A stretch of 51,456 bases of DNA from Clostridia bacterium (GCA_017625935.1 JAGALA010000002.1:1-51456), one strand, 5' to 3'. Positions 34,738-43,887 are shown, numbered from the stretch's first letter. Made by a program: numbers and translations. Notes: generated from the sequence alone by a model not told the origin.

Positions 34738-36473
34738 TATACATTATCCTCGTCGCTTGGAACCATAGTAAGCACGTCGTTATATGAAGCAAAGAAGTAT
34801 TTTGCGTTCTCAGCAGGAGCTTCAATTTGCAAGTATGCATACTCAGTTGATTCGTCCTTGGTTATACCAATAAATGCACCCATTGCAAGGTCGGTGTCCT
34901 TTTGCGTTTCGTTAAAGCCCTTTATCTTCAAGCTAAAGAGGTTAAAGCCCGCGTCTGTGATATCAGCGGCGATAACGCCTGAGAGCGCGTTCCCTTCTGC
35001 GTCAAAGATATCATTTTCGCCGATTTTTTCTGCAAGAACGGCAAACACGCCGTAGTTTATCTTTTCGCCTGTGAGGCTTTCATAGCTTGCGATTGCTTGT
35101 GCGTCAACCTTGTAGTTTACGGACATTTCGCCCTCTCCATAGAGTGATGCCGAGAAGCCAAGGTTTACAAAGAGTGGAGCTGCCTCGTTTACAGTTATCG
35201 TCTTACCACAGCCGTTGCCACAAACACATTCCTCAACGTATTTTGATAAGTACATTTCACCAACGAAGCCCTTTGAAAGTTCACCGTCAAGCTTGTGGTT
35301 ACCCTCGTTATATACCTCGCAGTGGTTAGCGTACGTTACAGTTGCCTTTGTAAGAAGAGTTAATATATCCGCTAAAACAGCATCGCCCTCATTACCTGTA
35401 TATACTATCTCGGTAATGCCTGTTGTGCCAAAGAAGCTGGTGTTACCTGTTGTAACAATTGAAGTAAGTCCCTTTGGAACAGTTATCTTCTTAAGTGATG
35501 TTGAATAGTCAAATGCCTTACTGCCAAGAGACGTTACACTCTCGGGAATTACAAATTCCTCGAGTGATGAGCATTTGATTACACCAATTGATGTTGTTGA
35601 ATTGGGGAATACAAGCTCTGTAATTTTGCTGCTGTTAACTCCGGAAATAGTCTTAAAGCCCTCCGGGAAAACAAGTGACGTTGTTACACCGTATGAGTTG
35701 TTTGAGCCAATGCTCTCTAAGCTTGTTGCCTCGGATAAATCCCATAGAACATTGCTACAGCCATTTGTAACATAGTTTGCAATTGTCTTGCAGGAGCTTG
35801 GCACCTTTAGATACTCAAGATTAGAGCAAGCGTGGAAGCAGTCCTGTGGAATAGAGGTAACGCCTGACGGCAAATCTGCTCTTTTTAGTGAGATGCAGTT
35901 TTGGAAGGCTCTGTTACCTAATCCTGTCAAGGTGCTTGGGAAAACCACAGTTTCCAAGCTTGTGCAACCGTAGAAGCAGCTTGTTGGAATTGTGGTACAG
36001 CTATTTGGAAGTGTAATTGTTGTAAGAGATGAGCATCCGCTAAATGACGCGTAGTGTAGCCATACTCCGTCAGGTAAATATACATCAATCAATGACGTAC
36101 AGCCCTCATAAAGATGATCGAGTCTTGCATCAGCAAAAACCTCTACTCTTACAACTGACGCACTTGTGTATTTTTCCGCATCGCTCAGGGCAAGTGCTGT
36201 ATTGAGTGTGGTCATATTAATTCTCATACCTGAGCCTGTGCTTCCGTTGTAGATGTAGTATGAGGGATATGTTGTGAATGTGCCGTCAGCATTTTTTAGC
36301 ACTACTCTTGAATCGTGATCGCTATATGTTTTGGCAAGTGACTCCATACCACTAACCTCTGTAACCGAGCCATACTCGTTTGACGCTGAGCCTGTAACCG
36401 CACTTACACTAAGTGCAAGGACTACCACCATCAAAGCAGCCATAGCTACAATAAGAAGTAATTTCTTTTTCAT
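34737..36473 (-). CDS. Secreted leucine-rich-repeat (BspA-like) protein, LRR1
   Basis: A 578-residue protein with signal peptide (KKKLLLIVAMAALMVVVLAL), a stretch of LRR_5/BspA-type repeats (about 110-360; for example CSSLTTITLPNSCTTIPTSC and CTSLETVVFPSTLTGLGNRA) and a C-terminal domain of about 150 residues (from VNLGFSASLYGEGEMSVNY to the end SDEDNV) shared with the other three LRR proteins here. No LPxTG or SLH anchor is visible. BspA-like proteins often bind host or partner surfaces. It is in an operon with the 51-residue gene. Confidence 0.85.
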   Translation of the reverse strand: MKKKLLLIVAMAALMVVVLALSVSAVTGSASNEYGSVTEVSGMESLAKTYSDHDSRVVLKNADGTFTTYPSYYIYNGSTGSGMRINMTTLNTALALSDAEKYTSASVVRVEVFADARLDHLYEGCTSLIDVYLPDGVWLHYASFSGCSSLTTITLPNSCTTIPTSCFYGCTSLETVVFPSTLTGLGNRAFQNCISLKRADLPSGVTSIPQDCFHACSNLEYLKVPSSCKTIANYVTNGCSNVLWDLSEATSLESIGSNNSYGVTTSLVFPEGFKTISGVNSSKITELVFPNSTTSIGVIKCSSLEEFVIPESVTSLGSKAFDYSTSLKKITVPKGLTSIVTTGNTSFFGTTGITEIVYTGNEGDAVLADILTLLTKATVTYANHCEVYNEGNHKLDGELSKGFVGEMYLSKYVEECVCGNGCGKTITVNEAAPLFVNLGFSASLYGEGEMSVNYKVDAQAIASYESLTGEKINYGVFAVLAEKIGENDIFDAEGNALSGVIAADITDAGFNLFSLKIKGFNETQKDTDLAMGAFIGITKDESTEYAYLQIEAPAENAKYFFASYNDVLTMVPSDEDNV

Positions 36474-36500
36474 ATTTTAATCCTTTCAAGTTTATTTTGT

Positions 36501-36506
36501 ATTATA
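36501..36506 (-). promoter_or_regulatory. Probable -10 element of the LRR1 promoter
   Basis: TATAAT on the minus strand, about 30 bases ahead of the LRR1 start; no convincing -35 at 17 bases. It lies directly after the truncated small ORF. Confidence 0.45.
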
Positions 36507-36509
36507 TCT

Positions 36510-36551
36510 TTATTTAACTGTGCGCTCATATTTCGGAGAAATATATTTCAT
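36510..36551 (-). pseudogene. Truncated copy (13 codons) of the LRR-coupled small gene
   Basis: The ATG overlaps the LRR2 stop by one base, as at 34737. The first 11 codons match the 51-residue gene (MKYISPKYERT); the frame then reads Val-Lys-stop and runs into the LRR1 promoter region. It marks a recombination or deletion joint between two LRR units. Confidence 0.85.
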
Positions 36552-38113
36552 TATACATTATCCTCGTCGCTTGGAACCATTGTAAGCACCTTGTTATATG
36601 AAGCGAAGAAGTATTTTTCACCGTTTTCGGGTGCTGAAATTTGCAGGTAGTTATAATCTGTCGTGCCGTCCTTGGTTGTGCCAACGAATGCGCCCATTGC
36701 AAAATCAATTCCCTTTTGTGCTTCGGTAAAGCCTGTTATCTTTAAGCTAAAGAGGTTAAAGTTAGTGCCTGTGATGTCAGCGGCAATAACGCCACTAAGC
36801 TCGTTTCCGTCTGCATCAAAGATATCGTTTGTGCCTATCTTGTCAGCACGAACTGCAAATACACCGTAGTTTACCGCCTCGCCTGTGATTTTCTCATATT
36901 CCAAAATCGACTGTGCATTAACCTTATAGTTCACGGACATTTCGCCCGCTCCATAGAGTGATGCCGAGAAGCCGAGGTTTGTGAACATTGGGTCATAACG
37001 CTTACTTACGGTTTCCTTCTCGCAGTTTGTGCATTGTGAAGCAAAATAGAACTCGTTTTCGTAGCCTGTGAAATTAAATTTCTCATCACCTAAGATACCG
37101 TTGCACTTATCGCAAAGCTCGGCACCGTAGAAGATTGTTCTTTGGGTGTACGTCACGTTAGGGTCATATTCGCTAAACGGTAAAGCATTTGTATAGCCCC
37201 TAAATGATTCGATTGAGCTTGTAAGGTCGGTGTAGTCATCACCCTCATATATAATAACGGTTGGGTAAACGTCGTGGAACGCGCCGCTATGGTAGCTGTG
37301 ACCGTTTGAAACGTCAGGAAAAACTACCATATACATAGGAATTTGAGCAATTGCATCGTTTGAAAGCGTGGTAAATGTGTCGGGGAAAATAAGCTTTCCA
37401 ACAAGAGGTGTGCCCTGAATACAGTTGCCACCTATGCTAACAAGTGTTACAGGAAGCTTAAGTGATGAAAGGCTTGAGCAACCGTTAAGCGCCCAGCTTC
37501 CAATCTCGGTAACCGGGAAATCCACAAGATTCAAGCTTGTAAGTGATGTGCAGCCTCTGAATGATTGGGAGCCGATTTTCGTCAAGCGCGGCGGGAGCTT
37601 TAAGCCATCAGATGTAAGCGCCTTACATTCAAAGAATGTATATTGGTTAAACGATGTGATATCACTCTCACTCATATCTATGTAAGACAAGTTGTAACAC
37701 TTATAAAATTCAGCGTCACCAAGGGTGATTCCATTCGCATTTTTTGCTTTAATTGTAACCGACTGAATGCTTTCGCATTGACGAAGGATGTGACCACCGA
37801 TGCTTGAAACCGTTTCAGGAACGTAAAGAGTTTTGATTGTCTGGTTTTTGCCCCAGCCGTCACCTGAAAAGGCGTTTGTATCAATCGTATTTACAGTATA
37901 GGTTGTTCCTTCATATGTAACGGTTGACGGAATAACAACATTTTCAAGCGTGCATTTAGTTGCGTTATCCTTGTTTACCGCTGCGGTTGCGTTTTCTCCC
38001 GAGCCGCTCAAGGTGTAGTAAATGCCGTCAATTTCAACCGCAAGTGCGCTGACTGCAAATAGACAAATCATCAGAAAAGCAAGTGAAATTGCAAATAAAA
38101 TTTTCTTTTTCAT
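36551..38113 (-). CDS. Secreted leucine-rich-repeat (BspA-like) protein, LRR2
   Basis: A 520-residue protein with signal peptide (KKKILFAISLAFLMICLFAV), BspA-type repeats (CESIQSVTIKAKNANGITLG, CTSLTSLNLVDFPVTEIGSW) and the shared C-terminal domain (VNYKVNAQSILEYEKITGEA onward). The last 150 residues are very similar to LRR1, also at the base level, which suggests recent duplication or conversion. Two CxxC pairs (CDKC, CTNC) precede the C-terminal domain. Divergent from the AraC-type regulator. Confidence 0.85.
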   Translation of the reverse strand: MKKKILFAISLAFLMICLFAVSALAVEIDGIYYTLSGSGENATAAVNKDNATKCTLENVVIPSTVTYEGTTYTVNTIDTNAFSGDGWGKNQTIKTLYVPETVSSIGGHILRQCESIQSVTIKAKNANGITLGDAEFYKCYNLSYIDMSESDITSFNQYTFFECKALTSDGLKLPPRLTKIGSQSFRGCTSLTSLNLVDFPVTEIGSWALNGCSSLSSLKLPVTLVSIGGNCIQGTPLVGKLIFPDTFTTLSNDAIAQIPMYMVVFPDVSNGHSYHSGAFHDVYPTVIIYEGDDYTDLTSSIESFRGYTNALPFSEYDPNVTYTQRTIFYGAELCDKCNGILGDEKFNFTGYENEFYFASQCTNCEKETVSKRYDPMFTNLGFSASLYGAGEMSVNYKVNAQSILEYEKITGEAVNYGVFAVRADKIGTNDIFDADGNELSGVIAADITGTNFNLFSLKITGFTEAQKGIDFAMGAFVGTTKDGTTDYNYLQISAPENGEKYFFASYNKVLTMVPSDEDNV

Positions 38114-38153
38114 TGTGTTTCTCCTTTATATTATTCTATTGAAGCATTTTTAA

Positions 38154-38182
38154 TTGACTTCTATACAATTTTATTGTACAAT
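38154..38182 (+). promoter_or_regulatory. Promoter of the AraC-type gene with overlapping dyad
   Basis: TTGACT (38154-38159), a 17-base spacer and TACAAT (38177-38182). The spacer holds ACAAT-TTT-ATTGT, a dyad that overlaps the -10 and lies in the shared LRR2/araC intergenic region, so it is a possible operator for either gene. Confidence 0.65.
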
Positions 38183-38252
38183 AGTAATAGAAATATATCA
38201 ATGGATTATTTTTTCATTGTAATGGACTTTTTTACTGCATAAGAGGTGGAAA

Positions 38253-39086
38253 ATGGCACGAACATCACATCATTTGAATATAGAATGGTTGAATTTCAGG
38301 AACAAAAGCTCCCTTGATTACCCTTTTCTTGTCAACATCACAGGGTATTGCGATATGCGCCTTCCGTTTGAAACGTACAATCACGTTGGCAGGGACGATT
38401 ATTATTTAATTTACCTGATAAGCGGCGAGCTTTCAATTGATATTGATAATATTAAGCGCACAGTAAGCAAGGGAGATGGATTAATTATTCCGCCAAAATG
38501 CGTATATAAGTATAGCGCAAGCTCACCTGTGTATTATTTATACGCCCATTTTACAGGCTCGTACGTCGCAGATTTCTTGAAGGAATGCGGCTTTGATAAT
38601 TTGCCTTGCGTTATCGAAAATGATTTTAGCGTGGAGATACAAAGCAAGTTCAATACAATGATTGACGCGTTTTTGCGTGGCGGACGTCTAAGTATTCAAA
38701 AATGTGCTTGCCTTTTGCAGGAAATTTTACTAAATATTTTTGAAAAAACATTAGAAAAGATAAATGATAAATCGCTCAATGAATCTCTACAATATATACA
38801 TAACTTTTTTACTACAAAAATCTCTATTCCCCATCTTGCAAGCTTGGAAAATCTAAGCAATTCGCGCTACGTAACGGTTTTCAAAAAGCAAATGGGAAAA
38901 TCGCCGAACGAATATATAATTGAATTAAAGCTTCAGCTTGCAAAAAATATGCTCGATAGCACAAATATGTCAATTAAGCAAATCAGTGAGCATATCGGCT
39001 ATAACGACCAATACTTTTTTAGCAGACTATTTAAGAAGCATTTAGGGATTTCGCCTCAAAAATACAGGAGCCGACAGTTACATTAA
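38253..39086 (+). CDS. AraC-family transcriptional regulator
   Basis: A 277-residue regulator with an N-terminal cupin-like sensor domain (YYLIYLISGELSIDIDNIKR, GDGLIIPPKCVYKYS) and two C-terminal helix-turn-helix motifs (IPHLASLENLSNSRYVTVFK and MSIKQISEHIGYNDQYFFSR) ending LGISPQKYRS. Such regulators usually sense a sugar. Divergent from LRR2 with a shared 139-base promoter region, so it may control the LRR genes. Confidence 0.9.
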   Translation: MARTSHHLNIEWLNFRNKSSLDYPFLVNITGYCDMRLPFETYNHVGRDDYYLIYLISGELSIDIDNIKRTVSKGDGLIIPPKCVYKYSASSPVYYLYAHFTGSYVADFLKECGFDNLPCVIENDFSVEIQSKFNTMIDAFLRGGRLSIQKCACLLQEILLNIFEKTLEKINDKSLNESLQYIHNFFTTKISIPHLASLENLSNSRYVTVFKKQMGKSPNEYIIELKLQLAKNMLDSTNMSIKQISEHIGYNDQYFFSRLFKKHLGISPQKYRSRQLH

Positions 39087-39112
39087 TTACTGTAAAATAT
39101 ATATGCACACAA

Positions 39113-39147
39113 AAAAAGCAGAATTTCGGTAAGAAATTCTGCTTTTT
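39113..39147. terminator. Terminator after the AraC-type gene
   Basis: AAAAAGCAGAATTTC-GGTAA-GAAATTCTGCTTTTT. The 15-bp stem is identical to the one at 17795-17829, only the loop differs (GCGAT there). Confidence 0.9.
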
Positions 39148-39222
39148 GTCATTGTTTAGACGAAACCTATTGATTTTACTGGATTCTCAATGAGCCAGCC
39201 GCTTTGCCATATTTTTTGATTT

Positions 39223-39378
39223 TTATTTGAATAAGTCAAATGCGCCCATTATTACGTTACCTACCGAGTTTCCGCTTTCGTCCTTGGTTTCCTCGATGGT
39301 GTATTTTATTTCGCCTGACATAAGTATGTCGCTCGCTTCAAGCAAGGCTTTTTCGTACATAGGAGAAACGTATTTCAA
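39223..39378 (-). CDS. 51-residue conserved small protein coupled to LRR3 (TTG start)
   Basis: Same length and plan as the gene at 34582: residues run KYVSPMYEKA, SDILMSGEIKYTIEETKDE, NVIMGAFDLFK. By alignment the start is TTG, overlapping the LRR3 stop as TTGA (4 bases); the first ATG would be at codon 7. No ribosome site independent of the LRR gene is seen, so translation probably depends on coupling. Function unknown. Confidence 0.75.
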   Translation of the reverse strand: MKYVSPMYEKALLEASDILMSGEIKYTIEETKDESGNSVGNVIMGAFDLFK

Positions 39379-41186
39379 TGTGCATCCTCTTCGTCGCTTG
39401 GCACAAGCGCAAGCGCGTCGTTATATGAGGCAAAGAAATATTTCTCGCCGTCATTCGGTGTGCCGCCCTGCAAATACGAATACTCAACCGCACCGTTTTT
39501 ATCCGTTGCTTTAACGAATGCGCCCATTGCAAGCGGAGTCTCCTTTTGATTGTCAGCAAAGCCGACTATCTTCAAATTAAAGATAGCAAAGCCGCTATCG
39601 GTGATATCTGCGGCAATTACGCCTGCCTGCAAGCTTCCGTCCTCACCGTATACGTCCTTATTTTGAATGTTTTGCTTGAGTGATGCAAACACGCCGTAGT
39701 TAACGGTCTTCTCCGTTATTTTTGTGTATTTTGCAATCGCGCCCGCATTTACTGTGTAGCCGATTGAAATTCCGTTGTTGTCATCTTTGGGCACTGAGAA
39801 GCCCTTGCTTGTAAAGAGCGGCTCCGCTACCTCGCTCGATAAAAAGCTTTCACCGCAGAAGCATCTGTCATATACTCTGCCGTTTTCAAGGTAGCTGTCG
39901 TACTCTATATTAACGCTCCTTGATTCTGCCAAATGAGCAAAGCCATCACTTGTATAGCTGTATTGTCTTGCAAGCGGTGAGCGTGTGCCGTCAACGCATC
40001 TGTACATATACGCGCCCGTGTTGGTGTAATTACCGCCGCCGTTTATAGTATATGTAATATCACCCTGATTCGGATTTGCAAAAACTACAGAAACGTAATT
40101 CATTTCGTTTGAAAATGCAAAATCAGTCATATTGCCCAAGAACACAACCGTTATTGCGGTTTCGGGCGTTCTTGCAATACCCTCATTGTTGGTGGCAAAG
40201 GTCCAGCTGCCCGTTATTCTCGTTACGTTTTCACCGAACACCAAGCATTTATTGATGCTATTGCAGTTTTTAAACGCCTCGTATTCAACTGTTTTTAGGC
40301 TGTTCGGGAAATAATAAACGTCAGATTTTGTCAGCTCGTTTGGCTCACTAACAAAGTAAAGTGACGTGCATCTTACGAATGCGGCTTCATTTGAAGAGCT
40401 TTTACCTGTGAATGTCTCAAAGCCCTCGGGCAAATAAAACGCTTCAAGTGAGGTGCAAGCAAAAAAGCTCTTTGCCTTGATTCTCTTGAGCTGTGAGTTT
40501 TCGGAAATTACCACTCTTTTCAGAGCCCCACATTCGTCAAACGCCCAGCCGCCGATTTCCGTTATGCTATCCGAAAGCTTAAAATACTCAAGGGCGTTGC
40601 AGTTGCCAAACGCCTCGTGGTGTGAAGTGTCATCAAGTCTTGTTGCCGTTGTGCAGGTTGTCGTATCGACGAATTTTAACGAGGTTGAATCTCTAAGTCC
40701 CGCCATATAAGATTGGCAGCCTGATTGAGTGCATCCGCCGTCAATAACCTTATATCCGTTGGGAATTTCGATAGCTACAACGCTGTTTTTGTCATACTCC
40801 GCACCGCACGGATTTTTCGCGTTTATATCGTCAAAGCTAACGTTGAAGATTTCATTTCCGTACAAAGTGCAATTATCGTGCCCCCATTTTGTATCGGCAT
40901 CATAAAGCTTGGTGATGTAATAGGTCGGGTAAACGTGGCTCTTTTTTTCGCAGGAGCAGCTTAACTCAACCCTTGCATTAACCGCGGTGCTTGCGTAGCT
41001 TGCATAAATTTTAGGATTGATATGCTCGCTTGCCGAAATTTCGTCAATGCTTTCCACCGTCTTCCCATCAAAATATCCCTCGTAGGTATCAATTGACTCC
41101 TGCATGGTGATAGCACCCACACTGAAAGCCAACGCACACACGAGCAACGATACAAGCGCAAGTGTTAATAAGATTTTCCTTTTCAT
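39375..41186 (-). CDS. Secreted leucine-rich-repeat (BspA-like) protein, LRR3
   Basis: A 603-residue protein with signal peptide (KRKILLTLALVSLLVCALAF), BspA-type repeats (CNALEYFKLSDSITEIGGWA, CGALKRVVISENSQLKRIKA, CTSLEAFYLPEGFETF) and the shared C-terminal domain (ISIGYTVNAGAIAKYTKITE to SDEEDAH). The start at 41186 is preferred: the in-frame ATG 15 bases upstream would place the ribosome site AAAGGAAG inside the coding region. Confidence 0.85.
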   Translation of the reverse strand: MKRKILLTLALVSLLVCALAFSVGAITMQESIDTYEGYFDGKTVESIDEISASEHINPKIYASYASTAVNARVELSCSCEKKSHVYPTYYITKLYDADTKWGHDNCTLYGNEIFNVSFDDINAKNPCGAEYDKNSVVAIEIPNGYKVIDGGCTQSGCQSYMAGLRDSTSLKFVDTTTCTTATRLDDTSHHEAFGNCNALEYFKLSDSITEIGGWAFDECGALKRVVISENSQLKRIKAKSFFACTSLEAFYLPEGFETFTGKSSSNEAAFVRCTSLYFVSEPNELTKSDVYYFPNSLKTVEYEAFKNCNSINKCLVFGENVTRITGSWTFATNNEGIARTPETAITVVFLGNMTDFAFSNEMNYVSVVFANPNQGDITYTINGGGNYTNTGAYMYRCVDGTRSPLARQYSYTSDGFAHLAESRSVNIEYDSYLENGRVYDRCFCGESFLSSEVAEPLFTSKGFSVPKDDNNGISIGYTVNAGAIAKYTKITEKTVNYGVFASLKQNIQNKDVYGEDGSLQAGVIAADITDSGFAIFNLKIVGFADNQKETPLAMGAFVKATDKNGAVEYSYLQGGTPNDGEKYFFASYNDALALVPSDEEDAH

Positions 41187-41225
41187 TGTTCTTCCTTTCA
41201 TAATTTATTTTATTAAAACAGCTAC

Positions 41226-41264
41226 TTGGCACTCGGCGCTAAAAGCCCCTTATCTCTGTGCCAA
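41226..41264. other. Stem-loop in the LRR3 leader / after LRR4
   Basis: TTGGCAC (41226-41232) pairs with GTGCCAA (41258-41264); the loop contains a GGCGC/GCCCC-like inner pairing. No T run, so it is not a simple terminator. It lies 40 bases upstream of LRR3. Confidence 0.45.
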
Positions 41265-41363
41265 ATTGCTAAGTTAACCGTAAAATATAACGCGAAACAC
41301 ATAATTTAGGCATAAATGAGCTAATGATATTCGGCTTTTATGAGGCGCGTTCCTTTTTATTCT

Positions 41364-42992
41364 TTATTCATCATCCGACGGCGGCGCTATCACAATCTCC
41401 TGTGGAATTGCCGCATCATTAATCGCCTTGTCGCAAACGTAGCTTATTGCGCCCTCGGTGCCGATATATGCGTTGCAGTAAACGGTTGTGCTCTTGTTGA
41501 TGTTTGTGAGCTTAAGGCTAAGAATTTCAAAGTCTGTTCCTGTGAAGTCAACCGCTATGGCGTTATCCTTTGTTGAAAGAACGCCGTTTTCGTAGCTTAT
41601 GAGCTTATCTGAATAGCCGTCCTTCTTTACGCCCGCAACAACGCCGTAGTAAAGCTTCTTGCCGCTTAATTCCTCATATCTTGCAAGGGACTCCGTGTTT
41701 ATGCCAACCGTGTGGGTAACGCCCGTTTCGCTGTATTCACAAACGGAATAGCCCTTTGAGGTAACGATTTTTGCAATAACCTCGCTAACCGAGTTCATTT
41801 GGCAAACAGGGCAAGAAACGCAAACGTAAATATCGCCAAGGTATGAAAATGCGTTTCCGTTTTCGTCCTTAAACTCAACCGTTGCGCCCTCGTGCGTTGG
41901 GTTTTCCTTTAATTTGGTAAGACCGCAGCGTGTGCAAGCCTCAAAGCAGCTGTTCTGCGATTCAATGTCGTGTGAGGTATAAACGAAATCGTCAACGCCG
42001 CCAACGTCATTGAAATAAACGTTTTGTCCCGATGCCTCTACAAATGTTTTGCCGTCACAGTCTTTTTGTGCAGGATTTGAAAGAATGATGCACACAAGAC
42101 TTGAATACGGTCTTCTTTGTGCGCTGTTTGCGCCGAAATAGAATGCGCCGTTATTTGCGGCACTATCACAGTTTGGGAACGAAACCTCTGTTACGTCACA
42201 CTTAAATTCAATGTAAGTAACCATCGAGTCCGAAACCTCACCGTTTGAGAAGGACTCGGTTGCCAAGGTTTTAACGTTCACATCAAAAACAATGCTTTCA
42301 ACGTTGCTCATTGCATTGTCAAACGCCTTATTTTTAATAGTTTTTGCACTTATGTAAAGCTGAGAATTCTCGTCACCCTCAAGGTTTGAGCACCAACGGA
42401 AGGCGTTTGCCTCTATTGATTCGAGATTTTTCGGCATATTTTTAAGTCTTATCAGCTTTTTTGCGTTCTGCATAAAGCAGTACGGAATTGACGTAAGGCA
42501 AGAATTTTCGCCAAAATCAATGCATCTGATATTGCCGTTACAGCCGTTTGAATCATTTGTTTTTGTCATAGATGACGGAAATGCAAGATATCCGCAATTT
42601 GTAAAGTATTTTTTTGTCTTAAAGGTTTCGTCATTATTGATATCAACGTACGTAACCGTGGTTCCGTTTAACGTATCGGGGAAAACAAGCTTGGTTAAAA
42701 ACTTAGTGCCGAGGTCGCTTGCAGTATAGCCGAGTGCATTTAATGCGCCGCCCTCAGCCTCTAATTTTGCAATCTCCTCTGCAATTTTATCCATATTGAA
42801 GCTGTTTACCGTTGAGCCGCTACCGCCGTAGTATTCCTCGCCCTCGATAACCAAGAAGTGAGTAACGGTGTCACCGCTTATAAGTAAATCCTCGGGAATT
42901 TCTTCAAGATAAAGCTCTCTTGCCGAAACGCCAACTACCAAAAGGCAAGAAAGAATTACTGTAAGTGCCAAGGAAATAAAAATCTTTTTCAT
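41364..42992 (-). CDS. Secreted protein with LRR-like repeats, LRR4
   Basis: A 542-residue protein with signal peptide (KKIFISLALTVILSCLLVVG), degenerate LRR-type repeats (NAKKLIRLKNMPKNLESIEA, MSNVESIVFDVNVKTLATES), two CxxC pairs (CTRC, CPVC) and a diverged version of the shared C-terminal domain (INTESLARYEELSGKKLYYG, VDFTGTDFEILSLKLTNIN). Ends in an acidic PPSDDE. No small gene follows it. Confidence 0.75.
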   Translation of the reverse strand: MKKIFISLALTVILSCLLVVGVSARELYLEEIPEDLLISGDTVTHFLVIEGEEYYGGSGSTVNSFNMDKIAEEIAKLEAEGGALNALGYTASDLGTKFLTKLVFPDTLNGTTVTYVDINNDETFKTKKYFTNCGYLAFPSSMTKTNDSNGCNGNIRCIDFGENSCLTSIPYCFMQNAKKLIRLKNMPKNLESIEANAFRWCSNLEGDENSQLYISAKTIKNKAFDNAMSNVESIVFDVNVKTLATESFSNGEVSDSMVTYIEFKCDVTEVSFPNCDSAANNGAFYFGANSAQRRPYSSLVCIILSNPAQKDCDGKTFVEASGQNVYFNDVGGVDDFVYTSHDIESQNSCFEACTRCGLTKLKENPTHEGATVEFKDENGNAFSYLGDIYVCVSCPVCQMNSVSEVIAKIVTSKGYSVCEYSETGVTHTVGINTESLARYEELSGKKLYYGVVAGVKKDGYSDKLISYENGVLSTKDNAIAVDFTGTDFEILSLKLTNINKSTTVYCNAYIGTEGAISYVCDKAINDAAIPQEIVIAPPSDDE

Positions 42993-43038
42993 ATTTCTCT
43001 CCTTAAAATATTGTTATTCCATTTTATTGTCAAAAGTC

Positions 43039-43887
43039 TTACAGTGTTTGCTTAAATGCGGTTAATGTGTTTTGGAGCAGCATTGTAATTGTCATCGGAC
43101 CGACACCGCCCGGCACGGGGGTGATATAGCCCGCAACTCTCTCGGCGCTTTCAAAATCAACGTCACCCGTTAATTTTCCGTCAGCGCGACGGTTCATACC
43201 GACGTCGATAACAACCGCGCCCTCTTTAATCATGTCGCCTGTTACAAAGTCCGCCTTGCCTATAGCAACGACCAAAATGTCCGCGCGACGTGTAACCTCG
43301 CTTAAATTCTTGGTGCGTGAGTGACAAATTGTCACCGTTCCGTTAGCCTGCAAAAGGAGCATTGCCTGCGGCTTGCCTACAATATTGCTTCTGCCTATGA
43401 CAACACATTCCTTGCCCGAAATTTCGACGCCCGTTGACTCAATGAGCTTCATAACACCCGCAGGCGTGCAAGGGAGAAAGCTATGGTTACCTATCATAAT
43501 CTTGCCCGTGTTTACGGGGTGAAAGGCGTCAACGTCCTTATTCGGATTTATCGCCAGAATAACCTCTTGCTCATTTAAGTGCTTCGGAAGCGGCAATTGA
43601 CATAAAATGCCGTTTATTTTATCATCGTTGTTTAATTTTTCAATCAAGCCGAGCAGCTCGTCCATGCTTGTCGCCTCGGGCAAGCGGTAAAGCTCGGAAT
43701 AAAAGCCGACCTCGGCACAGCCCTTTTCCTTATTGGCTACGTAAACCTTGGAGGCTGGGTCCTCGCCGACTATAATTACGGCAAGCCCCGGGCGTTTGCC
43801 ATATTTGGCATAAAGCTCCTCTGTTTCTCTTTTAATTTCCTCACGTGTTGCGCGTGAAACCTCACGCCCGTTAATTATTTGTGCCAT
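43039..43887 (-). CDS. folD: Bifunctional methylenetetrahydrofolate dehydrogenase/cyclohydrolase FolD
   Basis: 282 residues, full family length. It interconverts 5,10-methylene- and 10-formyl-tetrahydrofolate with NADP. Seen: the catalytic Lys in YVANKEKGC, GILCQLPLPKHL, the dinucleotide-binding GRSNIVGKP and the closing PVPGGVGPMTI. I place the start at 43887 (AGAGG upstream); the frame extends to 43947 inside lgt. Overlaps lgt by 17 bases. Confidence 0.96.
   Translation of the reverse strand: MAQIINGREVSRATREEIKRETEELYAKYGKRPGLAVIIVGEDPASKVYVANKEKGCAEVGFYSELYRLPEATSMDELLGLIEKLNNDDKINGILCQLPLPKHLNEQEVILAINPNKDVDAFHPVNTGKIMIGNHSFLPCTPAGVMKLIESTGVEISGKECVVIGRSNIVGKPQAMLLLQANGTVTICHSRTKNLSEVTRRADILVVAIGKADFVTGDMIKEGAVVIDVGMNRRADGKLTGDVDFESAERVAGYITPVPGGVGPMTITMLLQNTLTAFKQTL

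Noticed and set aside
34481..34768. Plus-strand open frame opposite the 51-residue gene, with a similar frame at 39227
   Set aside because: These mirror each other only because the minus-strand genes are homologous. No ribosome site, and the frames run antisense into the LRR genes.
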